From: Chloroflexota bacterium
GTDB taxonomy: Bacteria > Chloroflexota > Dehalococcoidia > Dehalococcoidales > UBA2162
Assembly (NCBI GenBank): GCA_016202555.1
Contig: JACQOL010000154.1
Span: 1-7,416, forward strand
Direction: 5' to 3'
Length of the DNA: 7,416 nucleotides
This document shows, one piece after another, positions 1 to 5,494 of this stretch. The stretch's first letter is position 1. Each line of letters starts with the position of its first letter. The translations under genes and the position numbers were made by a program. A model generated the notes under the pieces. The model saw nothing but the letters and a program-made list of their open reading frames with translations, was not told the DNA's origin and did no database searches.

Positions 1-20
1 GGGTATTTCTGGGTATTTAT
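1..20 (+). repeat. Short 10-nt tandem repeat at the window edge
   Basis: GGGTATTTCT is followed directly by GGGTATTTAT, with one mismatch in ten. It sits before the putative -10 box and may continue upstream of the window. It could be a small operator-like direct repeat or simple chance, and no factor can be assigned. Confidence 0.3.
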
Positions 21-23
21 AAT
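18..23 (+). promoter_or_regulatory. Possible -10 box (TATAAT) ahead of the array
   Basis: A perfect TATAAT lies in an AT-rich leader 36 nt before the SBP-type start remnant at 59. A -35 element would fall at or before the window edge, so it cannot be judged. AT-rich leaders produce such matches by chance, so this is only a candidate start point for transcription of the array. Confidence 0.25.
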
Positions 24-58
24 AGTAGAAACTAAAATAACAAAAAGGAGACAAGGGA

Positions 59-100
59 ATGAAAAGGAAAATTATCTGGCTGCAGGATAGAATCACATAA
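59..100 (+). pseudogene. Truncated start of an SBP lipoprotein gene (13-codon remnant)
   Basis: An ATG 8 nt after AAAAAGGAG (42-50) opens a frame reading MKRKIIWLQDRIT and then TAA. The first eight residues match the MKRKMVWL start of both intact SBP genes, and the nucleotides run parallel through CTGGCTG (76-82). After that the similarity stops and the reading frame ends. The stop is followed three bases later by the Shine-Dalgarno of the first URO-D gene. The simplest reading is an SBP gene whose body was deleted, leaving its ribosome-binding site and signal-peptide start. It may still be translated as a short leader peptide coupled to the next gene. A purpose-made leader peptide is the alternative, but the match to the SBP start argues for a relic. 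Confidence 0.65.
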
Positions 101-103
101 TAC

Positions 104-113
104 AAAAAGGAGG
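104..113 (+). promoter_or_regulatory. Ribosome-binding site of the first URO-D-like gene
   Basis: AAAAAGGAGG ends 8 nt before the ATG at 122 and decides this start over the in-frame ATG at 149 (Met10), which has no comparable site. The same arrangement precedes the other two URO-D copies. Confidence 0.85.
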
Positions 114-121
114 TTATTACC

Positions 122-1207
122 ATGAAGACAAGAGTAAGAAAGGCAACGATGACCAACAAAGAGAGGATAGAAGCATTGCTTAGGAGAGAGAAACCCGACC
201 GGGTGCCTTTCTCGCCGGGTGGCGGGGGGTTTGTTTCCATCTACACCTGGGGTTCTATTACTGACGAATTCACTAAACCGTTAATGGATGTTTATCAGGC
301 CACGAAGAAAGCCTGTCACGATTTTGACTGGGTCTTTGCGCCGACGCTTACTGCTCGTCGCAGCAACAGGGGGCTATTCGGGGGTGAAGTCAAGCCACCC
401 ACCAGTAAATATCAACAGGGGCAAGTCGTGGTCAAGTACCCCGCAGATACCGCAGAAGAAGTGATGGCACTGAAGACACCCGACCCCAAAACTCAGTACC
501 CCCCTGAGGTAATTGATTTTTTCAGGTGGGTATATCAAGACGAGGATAGCAACAAACCATTTCACTTTATGTTTAGTGCTCTTATGGTGATGAATACTGC
601 CGCCGACATCGCTGGCTATGATAAGATGTGCAAATGGATGATTCAAAAACCGGAAGCTGCCCACCGTCTAGTCCGCTTAGCCGCTGACTATTATATTGCG
701 ACCGCTCAATATGTTAAGGATATCTTTGGTGTGGATGGGGTGTTACCCTGGGGTCCGACGGCAGCGGTATCGAATCAACTAGTATCACCAAAACACTTTG
801 AGCAGTTTACTCTGCCTGTTCAGAAAGAGGTTCACCAAAAAGTCCTGGCAATGGGCTTTAAGCACCTCCGTATCCATATTTGTGGTGAGCAAAATCTGAA
901 TCTACCCTACTGGCAGCAAATTCCGATGGGTGACCCGGGGATTATTTGGTTTGGTAACGAGATTGACCTGGAAACAGCCGCCAAGTATTTCCCCAATGAC
1001 ATCATCGAAGGTAATCTGGATACGACGATTATCCAGATTGGGACTCCGGAAGAAGTCTATCAGGCAGCAGGGAAGGTGATTGAACAAGGCAAGAGTTTGC
1101 CTACAGGCTTTATCCTTGCTCAAGCCTGTTCACTACCGGCCAGAGCTCCGGTGGAGAACATGAGGGCAATCACCCGAGCCCTCAACGACTTTGGCTGGTA
1201 CGATTAG
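122..1207 (+). CDS. URO-D/MtaA-superfamily protein, probable zinc- and cobamide-dependent methyltransferase (copy 1)
   Basis: A 361-residue, soluble, probably cytosolic TIM-barrel protein of the uroporphyrinogen decarboxylase superfamily. The start has the family-typical opening (TNKERIEALLRREKPDRVP, residues 11-29). The heme-pathway URO-D arginine motif near the N-terminus is missing. His252-x-Cys254 and Cys336 (in QACSLPARAPVENM) give the H-x-C...C zinc-ligand pattern of MtaA/MtbA/CmuA methyltransferases, in which zinc activates a thiol or related methyl acceptor. A GNLD motif at 297-300 corresponds to the family GN(L/V)DP loop, with Thr in place of Pro. There is no signal peptide or membrane segment. 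It follows an SBP start remnant and is followed 62 nt later by an intact SBP gene, probably in one transcript. Methyl transfer or demethylation is inferred from family; substrate and corrinoid partner are unknown. It is not hemE. Confidence 0.85.
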   Translation: MKTRVRKATMTNKERIEALLRREKPDRVPFSPGGGGFVSIYTWGSITDEFTKPLMDVYQATKKACHDFDWVFAPTLTARRSNRGLFGGEVKPPTSKYQQGQVVVKYPADTAEEVMALKTPDPKTQYPPEVIDFFRWVYQDEDSNKPFHFMFSALMVMNTAADIAGYDKMCKWMIQKPEAAHRLVRLAADYYIATAQYVKDIFGVDGVLPWGPTAAVSNQLVSPKHFEQFTLPVQKEVHQKVLAMGFKHLRIHICGEQNLNLPYWQQIPMGDPGIIWFGNEIDLETAAKYFPNDIIEGNLDTTIIQIGTPEEVYQAAGKVIEQGKSLPTGFILAQACSLPARAPVENMRAITRALNDFGWYD

Positions 1208-1225
1208 TCCTTCCACTGAAGGATT
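1206..1225 (+). other. Small hairpin just after the first URO-D gene
   Basis: TCCTTC (1208-1213) pairs with GAAGGA (1218-1223) across a CACT loop; a G-U and an A-U pair extend the stem into the stop codon. No T-run follows, so it is unlikely to be an intrinsic terminator. It could protect the upstream mRNA end or attenuate weakly. It is absent from the other intergenic gaps. Confidence 0.35.
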
Positions 1226-1227
1226 AG

Positions 1228-1249
1228 ACTAAGTAATAGTAATACAATA
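1228..1249 (+). repeat. Conserved 22-nt SBP leader element, copy 1
   Basis: These 22 bases occur identically at 5453-5474 before the second SBP gene and nowhere before the URO-D genes. The element contains AGTAAT twice in tandem (1232-1243) and ends a few bases before the Shine-Dalgarno. It marks an SBP-specific leader module that was duplicated with the gene. A role in translation or mRNA stability is possible but unproven. Confidence 0.75.
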
Positions 1250-1252
1250 AAC

Positions 1253-1261
1253 AAAAGGAGG
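1253..1261 (+). promoter_or_regulatory. Ribosome-binding site that fixes the GTG start of SBP1
   Basis: AAAAGGAGG ends 8 nt before the GTG at 1270. This start restores the MKRK opening seen in SBP2, where the codon is ATG. The next in-frame ATG (1282, residue 5) would lose the positive n-region of the signal peptide. Confidence 0.85.
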
Positions 1262-1269
1262 CTGACAAA

Positions 1270-3117
1270 GTGAAGCGAAAGATGGTCTGGCTGGTGGCCA
1301 GTTGCTTAATGGTGATGGCGCTACTGGTGGCATCCTGTACCAAGGCTGAAGCACCAGCAGCCAAAGAAGCGACACCAGCAGCCAAAGAAGCGACACCAGC
1401 AGCCAAAGAGGCGACACCGGCGGTGAAAGAGACGGCGGCGGCTCCCGAAGCCCCGAAATACGGTGGGCAAATGATTCTGACCACTAATTCTAATTTTTTA
1501 AACTGGGACGAGTCTTACATAGCTATGTGGACAGCAGCAAGATGGCTATCACCGGTTAATGAGGAGCTGGTAACGGGAGACTGGACGAAGGGACCAGCCG
1601 GTAGCGGTGAATCTGAATGGTTGTACCACCAAAGTAACTATGCTGTCGTAACAGGCGAGTTGGCGGAGAACTGGGAGTTCCCCGATGACCAGACCATCAT
1701 CTTCCACATCCGTAAAGGGGTGCACTGGGGGCTTGACCCGAATAACGCCGCCAGCCGTCTGGTCAATGGTCGGGAGGTAACTGCCGATGATATCGTCTTT
1801 AACCTGAAGCGGGAATTCTTTGACCCAAAAACGAACCTCAACTCTTGGGCTGGTAAGTCAATACCGGTTGATATTTACGCAACCGATAAATACACGGTGG
1901 TGGTTAAGGCACCACCGGGACAACTGGGGATGACCTTCGAGTATGCCGGTGAATATTGCCGGATAATGGCACCGGAGGTGGCGGCAAAATATGGCGACTA
2001 TCAGAAGTGGGAGAATAGTGTTGGTACCGGTCCCTTCATCCTCAATGACGTTGTGCCGATGAGTTCGGCGACCTGGGTACGTAATCCCAACTACTGGATG
2101 GCGGACCCCATCGGTCCCGGTAAGGGAAACCAGCTACCCTATGTGAATAGCTACAAGATATTAATTATCCCCGATATGTCAACCCGAATGGCAGCACTAC
2201 GCACTGGTAAGATTGATTATGATAACACTACCTACACGGCGGAGAATGCCAGAGGGCTATTTAAGACTAGCCCACAGTTAAAGTATCTAAAAGTTCTAAC
2301 TGGTATGCCGATAATCGGTATGAGGATGGACGGTTACAAGCCGGGGCTACCCTGGGCACCTCAGGATGACCCTAATGCCCTCAAGGTGCGGCGGGCACTG
2401 AATATGGGAATGAATAACCAGGCGATCTGCGATACGCTCTATGGGGGAGAGGGTGAGATACTAAGTTCCAGTGAGTGGGTGAAGATGCCGATGTGGGAGG
2501 GGGTCTATACTCCGCTTGACCAGTTGCCCGAGTCAACCAGGGAGCTTTTTGAGTATCACCCCGATAAGGCAAAGCAGCTGCTGACCGAGGCGGGCTACCC
2601 CAATGGCTTCAAAACCAATGTTATTATAACAAATACTGACCCAGTAAGGATAGACATGCTGATGATGCTCAAAGCCGACTGGGCAAAGGTTGGGGTTGAC
2701 CTGGAGGTTAAAGTACTAGCTGATGCCCTCTTTACTTCTACATATCTTAAGAAAACCCAAGAGGAGATGACCTCCTACGGGCGGGTTACCGGCAACCCTC
2801 ATGTCGGTATGACCGTGATTAAGGGAAACACCTGGAACCTGAGCGAGGTTAACGACCCCGGGATAGCCAAGTTATATGACCAGATGAATGCCGCCTACTT
2901 TGATATCCCCAAGAGAAAAAGCATTATGAAGGAGGCCAATCTCTACATACTAGATAAGTCATGGTACATTACGCCGCCGGTGCCATTTACTTACTATTTC
3001 TGGCAGCCGTGGGTAAAGAACTACCATGGTGAGTCATCCGTAGGTATGTTCAATAGTGCTAATTTTATTAAGTATGTCTGGATTGACCAGGAGCTGAAAA
3101 AGTCAATGGGACACTAG
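1270..3117 (+). CDS. ABC-transporter solute-binding lipoprotein, peptide/nickel family (SBP1)
   Basis: A 615-residue extracytoplasmic solute-binding protein of the DppA/OppA/NikA type (SBP_bac_5 family). The signal peptide has a basic n-region (KRK, 2-4), a hydrophobic stretch and a lipobox VASC with lipid-anchored Cys23. Residues 28-55 form a repetitive Ala/Pro/Lys/Glu tether, and the folded domain begins near PKYGG (62-66). Family hallmarks are the LAENWEFPDDQTIIFHIRKG segment (131-150), NGREVTADDIVFNLKR (166-181), VGTGPF (251-256), VRNPNYW (270-276), MAALRTGKID (308-317) and the VRRALN...YGGEG hinge region (373-395). The C-terminus WIDQELKKSMGH is shared with SBP2. A second LVASC lies at 8-12 but is too close to the N-terminus to be the cleavage site. 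It should bind a small solute and deliver it to an ABC permease not present here. Bound ligands of this family range from peptides to nickel, opines and sugars, so the substrate is open. Confidence 0.93.
   Translation: MKRKMVWLVASCLMVMALLVASCTKAEAPAAKEATPAAKEATPAAKEATPAVKETAAAPEAPKYGGQMILTTNSNFLNWDESYIAMWTAARWLSPVNEELVTGDWTKGPAGSGESEWLYHQSNYAVVTGELAENWEFPDDQTIIFHIRKGVHWGLDPNNAASRLVNGREVTADDIVFNLKREFFDPKTNLNSWAGKSIPVDIYATDKYTVVVKAPPGQLGMTFEYAGEYCRIMAPEVAAKYGDYQKWENSVGTGPFILNDVVPMSSATWVRNPNYWMADPIGPGKGNQLPYVNSYKILIIPDMSTRMAALRTGKIDYDNTTYTAENARGLFKTSPQLKYLKVLTGMPIIGMRMDGYKPGLPWAPQDDPNALKVRRALNMGMNNQAICDTLYGGEGEILSSSEWVKMPMWEGVYTPLDQLPESTRELFEYHPDKAKQLLTEAGYPNGFKTNVIITNTDPVRIDMLMMLKADWAKVGVDLEVKVLADALFTSTYLKKTQEEMTSYGRVTGNPHVGMTVIKGNTWNLSEVNDPGIAKLYDQMNAAYFDIPKRKSIMKEANLYILDKSWYITPPVPFTYYFWQPWVKNYHGESSVGMFNSANFIKYVWIDQELKKSMGH
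1351..1431 (+). repeat. 21-nt tandem repeat encoding the lipoprotein tether of SBP1
   Basis: One partial 18-nt unit is followed by three 21-nt units (1369-1389, 1390-1410, 1411-1431). The first two full units differ by one base; the third has drifted. Each encodes a heptad of the form A-T-P-A-A-K-E just after the lipid-anchored Cys23. The near identity points to recent slippage or unequal crossover. The charged, Pro-rich stretch probably holds the binding domain away from the membrane. Confidence 0.9.
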
Positions 3118-3150
3118 AGAGCTCTCAACAATTTTAGCTGGTACGATTGG
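3118..3150 (+). pseudogene. Remnant of the 3' end of a URO-D-like gene
   Basis: Directly after the SBP1 stop, the frame reads RALNNFSWYDW. This matches the RALNDFGWYD terminus of all three intact URO-D copies over ten codons, including the TGGTACGAT block (3139-3147). The original TAG stop has become TGG. The bases that follow up to the next Shine-Dalgarno resemble the spacer after URO-D copy 3 (5418-5444), so the spacer came along. Both this URO-D end and the SBP downstream flank contain AGAG, a possible junction. This is best read as a deleted URO-D gene whose last codons survive. Confidence 0.8.
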
Positions 3151-3184
3151 GCAGTAAAATATATACAAAAAGGAGGTTAGGACA

Positions 3185-4285
3185 ATGAAGGTAAAGATAA
3201 GAAAAGCAACGATGACCAACAAAGAGAGGATAGAAGCATTACTACGCAGAGAGAAACCAGACCGGGTACCTTTCCAGCCCGGCGGGAGGAGCTTTGCCGT
3301 GCTTTATAGTGGCGGTTCGATTCCCAAGTTATTTTCGGGCGCTTATACTTCAGACTGGGTGTACCAAGCCGAGAAGAAAGCGAGCCGAGAATTTGACTGG
3401 GTCTTTACTCCAGCTGCAGTTCTGCCTGGTGGCAGGGGAGGGTATAATGGGACCTTCGGTGGTGAAATAAAATTGCCCACCAGCCAATATTCTCAGGCGG
3501 TATTTGTGGTCAGATACCCGGCAACAACCCCTGAGGAGGTGATGGCACTGAAGGTGCCCGATGTCAGAGCCCAGTACACTCCTGAGGTAGTTGATTTTTA
3601 CAAGCGGGTGCGCCAGGACGAGGATGACAACAAACCGTTTCATATGAGCGTTGGTGCGGTTAGCGTAATCAATATGGCTGGGGGTATCGCTGGGGCGGAG
3701 AAGTTATGCAAATGGATGCTCCAGAAGCCGGAAATTGCCCACCGTGTCCTCCGTTTGGCGGCTGACTATCAAATTGCGACCGCTCAATTCTGCAAGGATA
3801 CCTTTGGTGTTGAGCGAGCGATAGTTACCGGGGCGAACGCCTTTGCCTCAAATCAACTAATCTCCCCGAAACACTTTGAACAGTTTTGTTTGCCCTATCT
3901 GAAAGAGGTTCACCAGAAGGTACTGGCGATGGGCTTTAAGCACATTAGTACCCATCCTTGTGGAGAGCAGAACCTTAACCTGCCCTATTGGCAGCAAATT
4001 CCTCTGGGTGACCCGGGTATTTTCCGGGTTGGTAACGAGATTGACCTGGAAACGGCAGCCAGGTATTTCCCCAACGACATCATCGGCGGTAATCTGGATA
4101 CGACAATTATCCAGGAAGGTACTCCGGAGGAAGTCTATCAGGCGGCGAGGAAAGTAATTGAACAGGGTAAGAGTTTAGCCAATGGATTTAGCCTCTCTCC
4201 TGCCTGTGAGCTACCACCTCTGGCCCCGGTTGAGAATATGAGGGCAATCACCAGAGCCCTCAACGATTTCGGCTGGTACGATTAG
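3185..4285 (+). CDS. URO-D/MtaA-superfamily protein, probable zinc- and cobamide-dependent methyltransferase (copy 2)
   Basis: A 366-residue paralogue of the gene at 122-1207. The ATG follows AAAAAGGAGG (3167-3176) by 8 nt. The zinc-ligand pattern is His257-Pro-Cys259 and Cys341 (in PACELPPLAPVENM). GNLD is at 302-305 and the SPKHFEQF block at 227-234. The middle differs most from the other copies: residues 31-60, 76-95 and 150-170 carry insertions and substitutions, including a Gly-rich loop PGGRGGYNG (81-89). These regions probably line the active-site mouth, so this copy may act on a different substrate or corrinoid protein. It lies after the URO-D tail relic and 37 nt before copy 3, so the two are very likely co-transcribed. 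Methyltransferase activity is inferred from the zinc motif; the substrate is unknown. Confidence 0.85.
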   Translation: MKVKIRKATMTNKERIEALLRREKPDRVPFQPGGRSFAVLYSGGSIPKLFSGAYTSDWVYQAEKKASREFDWVFTPAAVLPGGRGGYNGTFGGEIKLPTSQYSQAVFVVRYPATTPEEVMALKVPDVRAQYTPEVVDFYKRVRQDEDDNKPFHMSVGAVSVINMAGGIAGAEKLCKWMLQKPEIAHRVLRLAADYQIATAQFCKDTFGVERAIVTGANAFASNQLISPKHFEQFCLPYLKEVHQKVLAMGFKHISTHPCGEQNLNLPYWQQIPLGDPGIFRVGNEIDLETAARYFPNDIIGGNLDTTIIQEGTPEEVYQAARKVIEQGKSLANGFSLSPACELPPLAPVENMRAITRALNDFGWYD

Positions 4286-4298
4286 AATTATAGAATTA
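4283..4298 (+). repeat. 8-nt tandem repeat overlapping the stop of URO-D copy 2
   Basis: TAGAATTA occurs twice in a row, the first copy including the TAG stop codon. It makes up nearly half of the 37-nt spacer before copy 3. It is probably a small slippage product, with no regulatory meaning visible. Confidence 0.5.
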
Positions 4299-4322
4299 GG
4301 AAAACAAAAGGAGATTACTACA

Positions 4323-5417
4323 ATGAAGGTAAAGACAAGAAAAGCAACGATGACCAACAAAGAGAGGATAGAAGCATTACTCAGGAGAGAGAAGCCAGAC
4401 CGGGTGCCTCACTGGCCTGCTCAGAATCAGAACTTTGTCGCGGTCTATAGCGGCGGTGGTTCGGTTGCTGACCAATATACCCGTGACCCGAAAAAATGGT
4501 ATCAAGCCGAGAAGAAGGCGAGTCAAGATTTTGACTGGGTCTTTACTCCGTCTTTTAATGGTCGCCGCGGTCTTGGGGGAGCGTTCGGTGGTGTAAGTAA
4601 GCTACCCACCAATAAATATTCGCAGGCAGCGTATGTGGTCAAGTTTGCTGCCGACACGGCGGAGGAGGTGATGGCCCTGAAAAAACCCGACGTCAAGAAA
4701 ATCGCGGACATCGCTTCTTTGAAGGCTTTCTACAAACTAACATCCCAGGAGGAGCTTGAGAATAAGCCGTTTAATCTCAGCATTGGTGGTCTTGGTATCA
4801 CCAATACCGCCGCCGGTATTGCCGGCTATGACAATCTCTGCAAGTGGATGATTCAGAAGCCAGAAATCGCCCACCGCTTGCTCCGTCTGGCAACTGACTA
4901 TAATATTGAACAGACTCAATATTATAGGGATATCTTTGGTGTGGACAGGGTGTTACCAACAGGGGCGAACGCGGCGTCATCTAATCAGCTAATCTCACCA
5001 AAACACTTTGAGCAGTTTGCCTTACCTTATCTAAAAGAGGCTCACCAGAAGGTACTGGCGATGGGCTTTAAGCACATTTGCCAACATATTTGTGGTGACC
5101 ATAACCTGAATTTACCTTACTGGCAACAGATTCCGATGGGCGACCCGGGCATTGTTAGCGTTGCCAACGAGATTGACCTGGAAACGGCAGCCAAGTATTT
5201 CCCGAAAGACATTATCGAAGGCAATCTGGATACCACGATTATCCAGAACGGCACCCCGGAGGAAGTCTATCAGGCAGCAAGAAAGGTGATTGAACAGGGC
5301 AAGAGCTTAGCCAATGGCTTTATTCTTCGTCCCGCCTGCCAGATACCACCCTATGCCAGTGTGGAGAACATAATGGCAATTACCCGAGCCCTCAACGACT
5401 TCGGCTGGTACGATTAG
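4323..5417 (+). CDS. URO-D/MtaA-superfamily protein, probable zinc- and cobamide-dependent methyltransferase (copy 3)
   Basis: A 364-residue third paralogue. The ATG lies 9 nt after AAAAGGAG (4306-4313). Zinc-ligand candidates are His255-Ile-Cys257 and Cys339 (in PACQIPPYASVENI). Unusually, an extra H-x-C precedes the normal one, giving HICQHIC at 251-257, and the following GEQN of the other copies is GDHN, adding His260. GNLD is at 300-303. The N-terminal block up to residue 29 and the last 17 residues are almost identical to copies 1 and 2, while residues 30-60 and 122-150 differ strongly (an IADIASLKAFYKL helix replaces the QYPPEVIDFF-type segment). It is followed 77 nt later by SBP2. It is probably a cytosolic methyl-transfer enzyme with altered specificity; the reaction is not proven and it is not the heme-pathway enzyme. 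Confidence 0.85.
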   Translation: MKVKTRKATMTNKERIEALLRREKPDRVPHWPAQNQNFVAVYSGGGSVADQYTRDPKKWYQAEKKASQDFDWVFTPSFNGRRGLGGAFGGVSKLPTNKYSQAAYVVKFAADTAEEVMALKKPDVKKIADIASLKAFYKLTSQEELENKPFNLSIGGLGITNTAAGIAGYDNLCKWMIQKPEIAHRLLRLATDYNIEQTQYYRDIFGVDRVLPTGANAASSNQLISPKHFEQFALPYLKEAHQKVLAMGFKHICQHICGDHNLNLPYWQQIPMGDPGIVSVANEIDLETAAKYFPKDIIEGNLDTTIIQNGTPEEVYQAARKVIEQGKSLANGFILRPACQIPPYASVENIMAITRALNDFGWYD

Positions 5418-5435
5418 ACGATAAAATAAACATAC

Positions 5436-5453
5436 AAAAAGGAGAGTGACAAA
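5436..5453 (+). promoter_or_regulatory. Orphan ribosome-binding module, SBP type
   Basis: The 17 bases at 5437-5453 match the Shine-Dalgarno and start-proximal spacer of SBP1 (1253-1269) at 15 positions. Where a start codon would follow there is instead CTA and the second SBP leader element. The only nearby start, GTG at 5446, is too close and reads three codons to TAA. This is best explained as a leftover leader from a rearranged SBP gene, not a working site. Confidence 0.6.
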
Positions 5454-5474
5454 CTAAGTAATAGTAATACAATA
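5453..5474 (+). repeat. Conserved 22-nt SBP leader element, copy 2
   Basis: It is identical to 1228-1249 before SBP1, including the AGTAAT tandem pair. It is followed by AAAAGGAGGG or close to it (5478-5487) and the ATG of SBP2 at 5495. Confidence 0.75.
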
Positions 5475-5494
5475 GGCAAAAGGAGGGTACCAAA

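Noticed and set aside
1206..1225. Intrinsic terminator after URO-D copy 1
   Set aside because: A short stem is present but no T-run follows, and the SBP gene begins within 62 nt of the stop.
1243..1248. TACAAT as a -10 box for a separate SBP1 promoter
   Set aside because: No -35-like hexamer lies at a suitable distance; the match is part of an AT-rich leader that directly abuts the Shine-Dalgarno.
1224..1484. Antisense open frame with Ala/Val/Ser-rich repeats opposite the SBP1 start (a similar one opposite SBP2, 5392-5685)
   Set aside because: The repeat comes from the complementary strand of the lipoprotein tether repeats; no ribosome-binding site or family resemblance was seen.
3960..4157. 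Alternative-frame 65-codon open frame inside URO-D copy 2
   Set aside because: It is fully nested in a conserved gene, has no ribosome-binding site and no counterpart supported in the paralogues.
122..5417. Reading the three URO-D-like genes as hemE (heme biosynthesis)
   Set aside because: The N-terminal arginine-containing signature of true uroporphyrinogen decarboxylase is missing, three copies in a row make no sense for heme synthesis, and the H-x-C...C zinc pattern fits the methyltransferase branch.
5446..5457. GTG-initiated three-codon mini-ORF before SBP2
   Set aside because: The GTG is one base from the Shine-Dalgarno core, too close for initiation; the region is better explained as a leader remnant.
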